This document shows positions 10,782-20,672 of a stretch of 64,000 nt of DNA, one piece after another. Source of the stretch: Saccharomycopsis fibuligera x Saccharomycopsis cf. fibuligera (lineage: Eukaryota > Ascomycota > Saccharomycetes > Ascoideales > Saccharomycopsidaceae); contig CP012810.1 in the NCBI GenBank assembly GCA_001936135.1, forward strand, positions 3,100,001 through 3,164,000, read 5' to 3'. Within the stretch, counting starts at the first letter, position 1. Each line of letters starts with the position of its first letter. Under the pieces are notes generated by a model. That model was not told where the DNA came from. It searched no databases and saw only the letters and a list, made by a program, of their open reading frames with translations. Both the position numbers and the translations under genes were made by a program.

Positions 10782-11149
10782 TTTTGTGTGTTTTGAGAGA
10801 AGATTATAGGGGTCGCTAAAGAAGTAGAAGAAGTTTTTGCTATATAGGCAACTGTAGTATTATTGTTGATTGATAATGAAAAATTCCTCTATCTATCCAT
10901 GGATTCCTTCTCCGCCGTCTGCGGTTTATATACGATTGTGTCAGTAGGTCGACATTGATGCATCCGCCTTCCAGGAGAATCAGAACACGAAAAAAAATTA
11001 CGGAACAAAAACATAAAACAAAATCTAAAACATCTACAAGCTTGCAAATTTTACAGCAACATACCTTTTTTTTGGCCCTGGCAAAAGCCCTTTGTTACCA
11101 AAGTTTCATTTCTTACTAGCGTTTTTGCAATCTGTACATTCATATTTCC
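10782..11149. promoter_or_regulatory. Divergent promoter, small peptide gene / OCA2
   Basis: 368 bp with TATATA at 10841-10846 and TTTATATA at 10925-10932, both placed to serve the small peptide gene on the minus strand. The OCA2 side has no obvious TATA box. Confidence 0.5.
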
Positions 11150-12049
11150 ATGGACCCGTCTGTTTCAAATTACCAAGATGAAAGCAACGACTCTGAGTTG
11201 CCTGAATTGGAAGAATTGGATCTCGATTATGACGCTATCCACTCAAACTTGAAACTTAGCGACTTGGGCAAGTTGCAAAGAGGTAATAATTCATCATTGG
11301 TCAATCATCAACTTACTGCAAATTATTACTTTAATCAAAACAACATAGATCACTTGGTTTCCAACTCTGCTGCTACATTGATCAAGTCCCCTCCAAACAA
11401 CCAACAATACAGCCAGCAGCAACAGCAACAGCAACAGCAATATTTACAACAACGCCAACATGATCAAAATCTCCAGCAGCAAGAACAACAAGTTGTAAAT
11501 CCTAATGATGACGAAGCATTCTACGACTACAGTATCCTTTATCAAAAACAAATATACGTACCACCATTGAATTTCTCCGTTGTGGAAAATGGCATTTATC
11601 GATCTGGCCACCCTATCCCCATAAATTTTGACTTTTTAGCCACTTTGAACCTTCAAACCATTATTTATCTTGGTGACAAAGAAGACCAATACGAGTATTA
11701 CAAATGGGTTAAAGCTTCCAGCATAAGATTCCACTACATCAAGACAGATTCACCATCAGAACCTTTTGTAATGAATAATCCCCAGTCTATAATCAGCGCC
11801 TTGCGCTTGGTTTTGGATAAGCGAAATTTTCCCATTTTGATCCATTCCAATAAAGGTAAGCATAGAGTTGGGGTCTTAGTGGGGATAATGAGAAAAATTC
11901 TTCAAGGATGGAGTCTTAGTGGGATTTTTGATGAATATGTCAAGTTTGCTGCTGGCAAAGGTGAGGCAGATTTGGAGTTTGTGGAATTGTTTAATCCTCA
12001 GTTAACATTGGATTTGGATTACAAGCCTGATTTTGTGAGGTTGAGTTGA
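11150..12049 (+). CDS. OCA2: Oca2-like inactive tyrosine phosphatase family protein
   Basis: 299 residues. About 135 acidic and Gln-rich residues, with a run of glutamines near residues 86-95, precede the conserved domain, which begins at IYVPPLNFSVVENGIYRSG. The rest aligns in memory with yeast Oca2 (197 residues), including QTIIYLGDK and ILQGWSLSGIFDEY. The active-site loop reads HSNKGKHRVG (about 232-241), so the catalytic Cys of the CX5R motif is Ser. The same loop is known in S. cerevisiae Oca2, one of the Siw14/Oca group linked to inositol pyrophosphate metabolism and oxidant-induced arrest. It is most likely a non-catalytic complex partner. The N-terminal extension is absent from the S. 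cerevisiae protein. Confidence 0.9.
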   Translation: MDPSVSNYQDESNDSELPELEELDLDYDAIHSNLKLSDLGKLQRGNNSSLVNHQLTANYYFNQNNIDHLVSNSAATLIKSPPNNQQYSQQQQQQQQQYLQQRQHDQNLQQQEQQVVNPNDDEAFYDYSILYQKQIYVPPLNFSVVENGIYRSGHPIPINFDFLATLNLQTIIYLGDKEDQYEYYKWVKASSIRFHYIKTDSPSEPFVMNNPQSIISALRLVLDKRNFPILIHSNKGKHRVGVLVGIMRKILQGWSLSGIFDEYVKFAAGKGEADLEFVELFNPQLTLDLDYKPDFVRLS

Positions 12050-13877
12050 TTCAATTGCCGGAAAGGAATTATCAATTTACTTATTTCCAAACTGTCCTGT
12101 AACTATCAGCATGACCCAGAAAGCTGTTTAGCATCATGTGCACAGTTCCTTTCAATTCTCCAATTCCAGAAGAAATTGATAAGGCAGTATTGCTGAAAAT
12201 GCAAGTCACAATTCAAAATTGTTTCTTTATATTATCAATTTGCTTTTCAAGCTAAAGTATAGTGCTTAGTATCCACACACGGTGCACGCGACACCCCATG
12301 TCATTTAAATCACTCACACACATAGCCGTCTAGCATCGAGGGACAATCCGCTATACCAAAAATATAGCCTTGAAACAATTCCGAGTTTTCGCATATTATC
12401 ATCAACAAAAGCTGCCAGGTACTGACAGCTATCTTTTTCCAGTAATGGAAACTAGTAGTCAGAATTAGAGGTTCTCAGATTCACACCCCCGCCTCATCTC
12501 ACTTCGTCTTGGTAGGTTTGGCTGCCTTTCAGTTGGCACGTTTTGAGAAACACAATGCTTTGTTTAATCCTATGCCGAGAATGGGTCAGAAAAATTTGAA
12601 GAACATGTATGTCGCACCCTATTTGCGATTCGATGTTGATCTTCCTATAGCTATAGCTTACGACTGCCTGTACTACATGCTGCTAACTTCTTATTGATAT
12701 CCGTCATCCCGGAATACTACATGAAAGCATCTTGCACTGAACTTTCTCTTCATTTCCCGAAAAAGCCGATTATTGACATCAAGTCGGTTTTCACTAAAGA
12801 CAATTATCTTTTGGAAACCTGTTGCGAGTTGTTGTTAATGCCGATAATTTGCGCCGCTAACACAGATTCGTATATAGTTACTAGGTCTCTGTTAACTCCG
12901 AGTTTTCTGAGCTGATTCACACTCTCCAAGGAGCCAAAGAAATCAAATCCACTTCATTTCATTCTACTTGAATACAATTCAACTGCAGCTATTCACTATA
13001 GTATGTTACAGCCGTAGTGGCTCGCTAACCTTGCTATAGATGGTTTTATTGTAGAATTGTAGAATTGTATTATGATATAGTGTGTATGGTATAACAGAAT
13101 AACACGCTTTTTAACCAAATCCGTATTTTGCATTATCCTAATTCCACCGGTAGGCCCGTATATAAAATCCGGACATGGCCGTCCTCGGTTCAAAAACGTG
13201 CCCAGCCCCACGGACTACTCGCTCATCTCACATGCGCCTAAGTTTCGGTCAATCGATTGAATTTTTGATTTTTTTGGCTTTTTGATGCTCCGACAGCCGT
13301 TGAATTTTTCGTTTTTCGTTTCCAAGTAAATCTGTTGGGCATTGCAACTTGCAATATTGCAACAACCACGTACCGCGTGTGTTTCCAGATATTACATTTG
13401 CACCCCCGCGGTTCGAGAACTCTCCAAAATTTTAAAAGCAGCAGTTAAGGCCGCTCCACATATATGTATGTGTGTGAATTGTTGTGCTTTGCTTTTGCGT
13501 AATTCTGCGCTTTTCAGCGGAGATACACAGACCGTTGATCATCAACGTCAACACTTGCGCGTATATCTATTGCTATTATTAAACAAAATGATGGCAGCAG
13601 TCATCTTTTGTAATTCAACGCTTTGGAAAGCACAATGTTTCCGAGTCTGCTTGCTAGCATAAATCTCTAATTTTTTTGTATTAGCTTTTCTAAAGTAGAT
13701 TTACTTGCAACGACCGGCCTACTTTACAAAAACAAAGACAAGAAGATCCTGGGTTTAAACATTATAATAATCATTAATTTGTAGTATAGAATAAGTAGTT
13801 CATTATTTTATCTTATATCAAATCTGTATCTTTTTTGCTTTGCTTTGCTTTGCTTTGCTTTGATCTGTGATACTCGC
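12050..13877. other. Unusually long convergent intergenic region OCA2/POR1
   Basis: 1.8 kb between two 3' ends, where a few hundred bp would be usual. No recognisable gene. 12509-12915 has two overlapping plus-strand ORFs (62 and 73 codons) in different frames that read more like protein than their surroundings, but they match nothing I know. A TTTGC pentamer repeat (five copies) sits at 13834-13863, next to the POR1 stop. Confidence 0.5.
13834..13863 (-). repeat. Pentanucleotide repeat (TTTGC/GCAAA)5 in the POR1 3' UTR
   Basis: Five perfect TTTGC units followed by TTTGA on the plus strand, starting about 15 bp after the POR1 stop codon. In the POR1 transcript it reads GCAAA repeats. A short tandem repeat of the slippage type. 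Confidence 0.85.
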
Positions 13878-14738
13878 TTAAGCAGCAAAAGACAAGGACA
13901 AACCAACCTTGTGGACTGGTTCAGCCAATCTCAAAGCATCGAAAGAAGCACCGAGACCCAAAGTGACACCTGGTCTCAATTGTTGGGAGTAAGCAATAGC
14001 AGCCAAACCAGAGTCAGCCAATTTAGCCTTAACAAAAGAAGTTGGGTCCAACAAGTATCTGGTGGCAAATTCAATGTTGACTGGTTTGCTACCGTTTGGA
14101 GAGTTGGTATCGTAAGTAGCCTTAGCACCAGCTTCAACAAATGGAGAGACTTTGTGGAAGTAAGAAGCAGTGAAAAGAGAGAAGTTGTTAGAAGTAGTAG
14201 CAGCAACAGAGTAAACAGGGTGGATGAAACCAACAGAACCTGCAAGTCTAGTGATTTTACCAGCACTAATGTCATAACCAACTTCAGAACCAGCAACGTA
14301 ACCTTCGTGACCAACAGTGAAGTCACCAGCGAAAGTTGGGCCCTTCAACAAGTCAAAGAAAGCTCTGACATTAACCTTTGGTTGAGAAAAGTACAAGTTC
14401 AATTTAGCACCTTTAGCACCGTTTGGAATAACAGAAGTCAAAAATTCAAGTTTCAAACCTGGAGACAACAAGTCAGCCAATTCAACTTTAGTGTCCAAAG
14501 CATTGGCGGTGTTCCAACCTTGGGTCAAAGTCAAACCAGAAGCCTTGTCTGCGTATTTGGTTTCAATGTTGGCAGCAATACCACCGTTCTTGTCGGTCTT
14601 ACCCTTCAAGGCAAAAGCAACACCATTTGGAGCTTTGGTCTTAAGGTCAAGAGCGGCTTTGTTCAAGTGGTAAAAGTCTCTGTTCAACAAACCGTTGACG
14701 TCCTTGGAGATATCTGGGAAGGATGGAGGAATAGACAT
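13878..14738 (-). CDS. POR1: Mitochondrial outer-membrane porin (VDAC)
   Basis: 286 residues; yeast Por1 is 283. The start at 14738 gives MSIPPSFPDISKDVNGLLNR, the conserved amphipathic N-terminal helix. The frame stays open upstream to about 15053 but without an ATG and without porin-like sequence, so 14738 is the start. Alternating polar/hydrophobic strands follow, as expected for a 19-strand barrel. The C-terminus is HKVGLSLSFAA with the aromatic beta-signal. It conducts metabolites across the outer membrane. Leucine is encoded mostly by TTG and arginine by AGA, a highly expressed codon pattern. A 311 bp promoter separates it from KAR3, on the same strand. Confidence 0.95.
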   Translation of the reverse strand: MSIPPSFPDISKDVNGLLNRDFYHLNKAALDLKTKAPNGVAFALKGKTDKNGGIAANIETKYADKASGLTLTQGWNTANALDTKVELADLLSPGLKLEFLTSVIPNGAKGAKLNLYFSQPKVNVRAFFDLLKGPTFAGDFTVGHEGYVAGSEVGYDISAGKITRLAGSVGFIHPVYSVAATTSNNFSLFTASYFHKVSPFVEAGAKATYDTNSPNGSKPVNIEFATRYLLDPTSFVKAKLADSGLAAIAYSQQLRPGVTLGLGASFDALRLAEPVHKVGLSLSFAA

Positions 14739-15049
14739 TGTGATGGGAATATTTATTGATGAAAAGTGTATGTGTATTAAGCAATTGAGCTGGGGAAGGG
14801 AGAAAAGAGAAAGAGGGAAGAGAGAAAAGGAAAACACAAGAATTTTATAAATAAAAAACACGAGTAGTAGCAAAGGCTTTTTTATGAGAACTGGGTGGCA
14901 GTCTAAAGGAGCCACAACCACGCCTTCCCATTGGCCACTGCAGCAGCTTTTCCTAATTTTTCGACGTTGACTACTTGCCACGTGCTCTGCCCTCGTAAAT
15001 AATATGTTTACGGTAAAACATCCCGACCAATATCCGATTACACTCTGGT

Positions 15050-17743
15050 TCACTGCCGAGGGCGACGGCCGACTTTGGCGGTGTTGACTTTGGCCGCAAA
15101 TCGAAGTGAGTTCACTGTTTCGCCAAAATGGGCAGCATCTGGAGAAACATTCACAAACATAAGAGTTTTGGAGCTGCCACTAAGCGAGTATTGCAACAAA
15201 TAAGTGAGCTTGCTGTTTCTGAAAGGAACATGGTTGCTGTTTCCATTGTTGCCACCGCTACTGCTGCTGCTGCTGCCGCTGCTGCTGCTGCTGCTTCCTA
15301 ATGCGTAGATCACATCTCCTAAGCAACTAAGACTCTTGTTGATCGCTTGAGTCTCTTTAAGTCGATGGCCAGTGACTTGGGAATGTGATAATCGCTCACT
15401 ACCGGCCAAATCTATAAGATTCAATAGCCCATCACATTGCTCTCCTGTGACCTTATTCTGGCCCTTGATGATGATTCTGAATATACTATGTGATCTAGAT
15501 GAATGTTCATTCGCCTTAGTGGCTGCCACTGCCTTATTGTTATTCACCTTCACCAATAAATCGTCCACCATCTTTGGCGATGTGAGCTCAATTTCCGTCA
15601 AATTTGTGATGGTGGTTTTCTCTTTGACTTGATCATGACGAATGTCAAGCTTTTTCTTTGTTGGTGAGGTGAGGTTATTGTTGTTATTATTATTCACCAA
15701 CAAATCATTAAGACTTTCATTATAAATTTCTAAGAATTGTCCAAATATTTGGTACTCCCATCCTTTTTCTTTTAGTTTCACACTTGATTCAAATATCTGT
15801 TTGACAGCTCTTGGAATCATACCGTCTTCCTTTGATGACATTGTGTAAGTCTTACCAGATCCAGTCTGTCCATAAGCAAAAACACAAACATTGTACCCAT
15901 CAAGGGCACTTTGCACTAACTGTGAAATTTCCTCAAATATATCTGCATTGGTGGCCGTGCACTGGAACACTTTGTCAAAGTTGAATTGTAAGAACTTTGG
16001 GCCATTGCTATTACGAATATTCTCATTTTTCATAACTATTTCACTTCCTTCTTCCAACTCATCAGGAAATTCTAATTGAAGTGCCTCATTTGGGTCTTTT
16101 GGTGGTCTAACTCGGCAAAAGACACGAATGTTTCCCTTGAGATCCTGTAATTTGTTGTGCAAAATCCGTCGACTGGTTTCCTCTTCTATTAACTGCACTT
16201 TAATTTTTTCCTGCTGCTGCTGCGAATAAGTAATGTAATTTTGAATTTCTCGTATTCTATTTTCTTTATCGCTGAATTCCTGATTTAATGCCTCGATTTC
16301 TTTTCTAAGCCCTAGGGTATCATCTTGAAGCTTTTGGGTAATGTCTGAATATTTGGCAAACTGAATGTTTATTTGGCTTTCTTTTATAGTGCTATTTTTC
16401 AACTCATGCTCAAACTTTTTAATATCTTGCCGCGTTTCGCGAATTAAATCATCTAATCCATACGCTTGCTGCGTGATTGTGCCCTTGGCAGCTTCAAATT
16501 TATCAGCTATTTCCTTCACTTTAGCTTTATATTGTTTTTCTCTTAATTCAAGTCCCAAGCTTAAATTCTCGTCTGATTCATTTAGCTGCTGCTGTAAACT
16601 TTCAGCCTCTTCGCTCAACTCAGCTTTTTCTTTCTCTAGTTGTTTCATCTTATCATATTTGAGCTCTTCAATCTTGGAATTGTAATGATGTTGTACTTTG
16701 TACGTTTCTTTTTCTTCTAAGATGGCTAATTCTTTTAGCTGTAACTCAAATTTTTGCTGAAGTTCATCCATTTTAAATTGAGCGAGCCTATCCAAGTTCT
16801 CCAAGTCTCGTTGTCTGTGTCCTATATTCTGGCTATATTTGAAAACAGCATCTTCAAGCTTTTGAAGCTCAAATTCTAATTCTCCTTTATTAGTCATTAG
16901 CACCATAGCATTGCTTTTTATCTCAGATAGTTCTTTATCTTTGATATCACGTTCTTTATTTAGCTTTTGTAATTCTAGCCGCTTGTCAAATTCAAGACTG
17001 TTTAGATCATTGTAATATGGCAGGTCAAGCCCAGCCATACTACCTCTTCTGCTGCTGTTGCTGCCACCTGCTTGCTGTTCCTGTATTTGTAGAGGTGGGT
17101 ATGTCTTTTTGGGAGTCGTGGTGTTTGAGTGTGTGTGATTATCACTATTAGCACGGTTATTTAAGCCAAGGCTATTAGCTCTGGTTTGTTTTGCACTAAA
17201 GGTTGTCGTAAGACTATTATTCTTGTTATACTTCACATTGCCGTTATTGATGTTACCACCCTCACTGCCTGCAGTACTTTTACCAAATGAAGTTGACTTA
17301 CTTCTCGGTATTTTGGAGAGATTAGAGTAACCCACAGAAGCACTAGGCACCGGGATGCCAGAAAAGCTTCTCTTTGGATCATGTTTTACCTTTTTAGCAG
17401 ATGGCAGCAACCGTGAGGGCATGGTTGGTCTGACCGAATTTGTGCTCAAATTTGAATTTGGCTTTGCTGATCTCGAAGGTATGGCAAACCCTGGGTCACT
17501 AGCATGGTGTTTCAAAGTACTGTTCGTGACTGAATGCTTAAAGCTGGGCGTCGTGCCGGTGAAACTTGACTTCTTATCCTTTTTCAAGTTATCGTTATAG
17601 CCGAAATTAGTATAGCCGAAGTTAGTATTTCCAGCAGCTTCATTGACGTTTTTTTCTGTAAGGACACCCTTTGGTTCCATAGATTTCAAAGAGTTGCTGC
17701 GAAATGAAGCTAGCCTTGGGATTTTGGAATCATATGAAGGCAT
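15050..17743 (-). CDS. KAR3: Kinesin-14 Kar3, C-terminal motor
   Basis: 897 residues, longer than yeast Kar3 (729). A basic Ser/Asn-rich tail (1-250) is followed by a long coiled coil (about 255-530). The motor starts at NIRVFCRVRPP (about 534), with P-loop GQTGSGKT near 622, NEHSSRSHS (switch I) and LIDLAGSERL (switch II). The C-terminal placement of the motor and the neck before IRVFCR define kinesin-14, a minus-end-directed motor used in karyogamy and the spindle. Two low-complexity inserts lie inside the motor: a poly-Asn run near 681 and a poly-Ser/Gly/Asn run near 815-835, both at surface-loop positions. Divergent from RRP15. Confidence 0.95.
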   Translation of the reverse strand: MPSYDSKIPRLASFRSNSLKSMEPKGVLTEKNVNEAAGNTNFGYTNFGYNDNLKKDKKSSFTGTTPSFKHSVTNSTLKHHASDPGFAIPSRSAKPNSNLSTNSVRPTMPSRLLPSAKKVKHDPKRSFSGIPVPSASVGYSNLSKIPRSKSTSFGKSTAGSEGGNINNGNVKYNKNNSLTTTFSAKQTRANSLGLNNRANSDNHTHSNTTTPKKTYPPLQIQEQQAGGSNSSRRGSMAGLDLPYYNDLNSLEFDKRLELQKLNKERDIKDKELSEIKSNAMVLMTNKGELEFELQKLEDAVFKYSQNIGHRQRDLENLDRLAQFKMDELQQKFELQLKELAILEEKETYKVQHHYNSKIEELKYDKMKQLEKEKAELSEEAESLQQQLNESDENLSLGLELREKQYKAKVKEIADKFEAAKGTITQQAYGLDDLIRETRQDIKKFEHELKNSTIKESQINIQFAKYSDITQKLQDDTLGLRKEIEALNQEFSDKENRIREIQNYITYSQQQQEKIKVQLIEEETSRRILHNKLQDLKGNIRVFCRVRPPKDPNEALQLEFPDELEEGSEIVMKNENIRNSNGPKFLQFNFDKVFQCTATNADIFEEISQLVQSALDGYNVCVFAYGQTGSGKTYTMSSKEDGMIPRAVKQIFESSVKLKEKGWEYQIFGQFLEIYNESLNDLLVNNNNNNNLTSPTKKKLDIRHDQVKEKTTITNLTEIELTSPKMVDDLLVKVNNNKAVAATKANEHSSRSHSIFRIIIKGQNKVTGEQCDGLLNLIDLAGSERLSHSQVTGHRLKETQAINKSLSCLGDVIYALGSSSSSSGSSSSSSGGNNGNSNHVPFRNSKLTYLLQYSLSGSSKTLMFVNVSPDAAHFGETVNSLRFAAKVNTAKVGRRPRQ

Positions 17744-18311
17744 GCTTTAATGATTGACAACTTGCTGTTAACTGATTGATCGACTGGTTGACAGCTTTTT
17801 GTTAATCTGAGATAATGCTTCGGGGAGCTAAGAAAAAAAATGTTGAGATAAAATATTGAAATACTATTCAAAATATTATGAAAGACCATCAACAATGAAC
17901 CACTTTACTTTCGGGCTTGCTGGCGCTGTTTTCCAGAAGAGACTGTCGCTATCATTGGAGTGTTACTGATTACAATCTGCTTTCCTGTTTGTATGCAAAA
18001 ACTAAAATGTAAACAAAAGCGCGATTAAGGTTTTTTGCTAAGCGCCCTAAGAGCCACTCTCAGAAAAATAAAAAAAAGTAAAAAAAATTTTTTTTTTTTT
18101 TGCAGCTCATCGATGCCTACTTTCAACAGACTTACCATATATTTACTTAGCATACATTTATACCTGTTGTACTCTCATACATATCACTATATTCTTTCCA
18201 TATCTAAAAACCAAACACCTCAATTTACAACTACTATTTAGCACATACTTCGTTAACGCGAGTCTTTTTAATCTCAAAGCATATACACACATACACACAC
18301 AAAATAACATA
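17744..18311. promoter_or_regulatory. Divergent KAR3/RRP15 promoter region
   Basis: 568 bp between two starts. It holds the PAC/RRPE pair of RRP15 (listed separately), and CACA-rich sequence just before the RRP15 ATG. No other feature is seen. Confidence 0.5.
18081..18115 (+). promoter_or_regulatory. RRPE + PAC motif pair upstream of RRP15
   Basis: A7T14 (RRPE-like A/T switch) at 18081-18101 is followed by CTCATCGATG (PAC core) at 18106-18115, about 200 bp before the RRP15 ATG. It has the same motif content as at RSA4 and ROK1. Confidence 0.65.
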
Positions 18312-19049
18312 ATGGCTAGCAGTTCGATAGCGAAGAAGCAAAAGCTTGATAAAAAAGGTGTTTCCAAAATCACAAAGGAAGCGCAAGCTCAAGAAGAGAA
18401 ATTACATTCATCGGAATCCGAGTCTGAATCTGTTTCTGATGCAGAAGCGAATGTTGATGATTCAAGCGAAGATGAACTAAATGATGATGATGAAGTGAAT
18501 TTAGATGAAGCAAGCAGCAGTGAAGACGAAGAAAGTGAAGAAGAAATAGATGCTGACGATAGAGAAATACAGAAATTGTATAACACAACGAAGCCAAAGA
18601 AAAGCAAGCATGATGATGGTACTGAATCTTTTTCAAGTGCAGTCAATGCTATTCTTGGCTCTCATTTGAAAGCACACGATAGAGCAGATCCGATTCTTTT
18701 CCGTCAAAAGAAAAAACTTTTGAAACAAAAAGAAGATGAAAAGCTTGAACAGAAGGCAAGAAGACTTATAAATGCCGAAAAGAAACTTAAAAATGAAAAG
18801 TCAAGAGTCAAGAACCTTTTACCTAGTGCTGATGCACCAGATGCTAGGGCCCAACTTGAATACGAACGTAAAATGAAGAAAACTGCGCAGAGAGGTGTTA
18901 TCAAATTATTCAATGCCATTTTGTCATCACAAGATAAATCACATGGAGAAGCCGGTAAAGATGCACATTTGATAAGAAGTAAAAAAGAGCAATTGGCTAA
19001 TGAGATGTCAAAAGAGAAGTTTTTGGATATGGTCAAAGCTGCTAAGTAA
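18312..19049 (+). CDS. RRP15: Ribosomal RNA processing protein Rrp15
   Basis: 245 residues; yeast Rrp15 is 250. An acidic Ser/Glu/Asp block (about 33-80) precedes the conserved Rrp15p domain, seen as FSSAVNAILGSHLKAHDRADPIL and KTAQRGVIKLFNAILSSQ. It is a nucleolar pre-60S factor needed for 27S pre-rRNA processing. The highly charged middle, KKKLLKQKEDEKLEQKARRL, is helical. The promoter PAC/RRPE pair agrees with this function. Start context AACATAATGG; no upstream in-frame ATG. Confidence 0.92.
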   Translation: MASSSIAKKQKLDKKGVSKITKEAQAQEEKLHSSESESESVSDAEANVDDSSEDELNDDDEVNLDEASSSEDEESEEEIDADDREIQKLYNTTKPKKSKHDDGTESFSSAVNAILGSHLKAHDRADPILFRQKKKLLKQKEDEKLEQKARRLINAEKKLKNEKSRVKNLLPSADAPDARAQLEYERKMKKTAQRGVIKLFNAILSSQDKSHGEAGKDAHLIRSKKEQLANEMSKEKFLDMVKAAK

Positions 19050-19418
19050 ATGAAGTAGATGTGTTGCTAATATTTTTTATTCTGTTTTGTTTTTTGTGTT
19101 GTCAATGAAATTTTTTTTCAGCATATGTATTATTTCGAGAGTTAATGTACATTTTACGGTTTTAGATTTTGTTAGAATAGTAAATTGTAGATTGATATGC
19201 TAATATGTACAGTTTATAAATATGACAAGAACTATTAAATGATATGGATGTGAGCCCAAATTCCGCATTATGAACTGAATGGAAAAAATCAAGAATATAA
19301 ATTAGAAGCGAAAAACAGAAAAACAGAAAATCGATTATAAACAAATAAAGCTAACAAACAACATGCAATAAAAACATACACACGTATCACAAACGGGGAC
19401 TAGTGTGAACTCGGTTCC
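19050..19418. other. Convergent 3' region RRP15/TAZ1
   Basis: 369 bp, A/T-rich, no ORF or structure of note. It contains the ends of both transcripts. Confidence 0.5.
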
Positions 19419-20672
19419 TCAATTTTCTTTCTCACTAAAGCCCTCTTTCTTTCTTTCTTCTGCAACTTGTTGATCAAAATCTTCTTGCAAAAACTTTTGC
19501 AATCTTCTAATAGCCCAATTTTTTCCAATAAATTTAACATCCGGTGCACTAGCCCCTTCAGTCAATGTAAACTCTCTCCAAAATTTAGGATCTTTGAACC
19601 TTTCATCTTCAAGAGGAAATTTTGCAAGATTATGTCTGATATCCGTTACCGCTTCCCTTAAAGTTGCAGCAACTCTACTCCTCAATTCCTGGGCTTCTTC
19701 ACCATACTTAAGTTTCTCGCTCAAGTCAAATGGTCTTTCCGGATTATAGTACTTATTCACTAACTTTCTCCATTCTGCGCGGAAATTTTCAATAATTTGA
19801 TCATTGATAGGTTCTCCGAATATGACGTTGATATCATGACGAAAATTACGAGGCAAAAATCTTTCTATTGGAGACTCTGCTGCTGATTCGGGAGCAATTT
19901 TTTCAAAACCGGTTGAAAAAATTGGCAATATTATTGGGGCCTTTGTCGCTTCAAGCACCATTCTTGAGACACCCCAGTGGAAATAACGCATAGAGTTGGA
20001 ATGTGGAGATTCAAGTTGAAGCACAAATCCTTCCGGAAAGATATGGAACCAGCTTGGTTTGGTCCTTAGTATTGGGTAATTCTCTTTTTGCTTTAAAGCT
20101 TCTATAAGCGATGATGAAGGTTTTATCTGGTCAGCTACTAGACTCTGTTGCTGTTGTTTCTGTAATTGCTGTTCAGCAAATGTCACACATTTCGGGTAAT
20201 ATTCTAAATCTAATGTATCATCCGGAGATAAAACTCTGATAGCCGCATCAATAGATCCTTGAAAAGGGCCTTTACCAAATCTTTCCGTTGATAGAACTTT
20301 CCCCAATGAGAAAAAATAACTAAACACTTTATTTGTGAAACAAACATTGGATGCCCCAAGCCCCCATCTAATATGATCGACATCTTTATAGTATCGCAAT
20401 GGCAAGATACCCCAGAAAAAAGGATCATCCACTACGCTCATATGATTCATGATGGTCAAAAGACCACGATTTTCTCTTCGCGATTTGTTGAGTGCATCGT
20501 CAAGCTTTTCAAGGCCAACAATATTAGGCTTATAGGCAGCATAGACGAAAAGTTTGGAAACACTGATCACTGATAAGCAAGTCAAATGACTAAGCGGGTT
20601 CCAAAAAGAACTTTCTCTTGGATATTCATTGAGGAAATCATTACCTCTTTGAAGCACTTCTGGAAACGACAT
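19419..20672 (-). CDS. TAZ1: Tafazzin, cardiolipin-remodelling transacylase
   Basis: 417 residues; yeast Taz1 is 381. The HX4D motif of the acyltransferase superfamily is intact as NHMSVVDDP (about 75-82), with the second motif FHIFPEGFVLQLES near 209. The middle has a glutamine-rich loop (QQLQKQQQQS) absent from S. cerevisiae. Taz1 moves acyl chains from phospholipids to monolysocardiolipin on the intermembrane-space faces of mitochondrial membranes. The start at 20672 gives MSFPEVLQRGNDFLNEYPRE, close to the family N-terminus. The upstream 1 kb holds an orphan exon candidate on the other strand. Confidence 0.93.
   Translation of the reverse strand: MSFPEVLQRGNDFLNEYPRESSFWNPLSHLTCLSVISVSKLFVYAAYKPNIVGLEKLDDALNKSRRENRGLLTIMNHMSVVDDPFFWGILPLRYYKDVDHIRWGLGASNVCFTNKVFSYFFSLGKVLSTERFGKGPFQGSIDAAIRVLSPDDTLDLEYYPKCVTFAEQQLQKQQQQSLVADQIKPSSSLIEALKQKENYPILRTKPSWFHIFPEGFVLQLESPHSNSMRYFHWGVSRMVLEATKAPIILPIFSTGFEKIAPESAAESPIERFLPRNFRHDINVIFGEPINDQIIENFRAEWRKLVNKYYNPERPFDLSEKLKYGEEAQELRSRVAATLREAVTDIRHNLAKFPLEDERFKDPKFWREFTLTEGASAPDVKFIGKNWAIRRLQKFLQEDFDQQVAEERKKEGFSEKEN

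Noticed and set aside
14739-15053. In-frame upstream extension of POR1 (total 391 codons)
   Set aside because: It begins at a non-ATG codon, has no porin-like or presequence-like content, and the next codon set starts exactly at the conserved porin N-terminus. Treated as promoter and leader.
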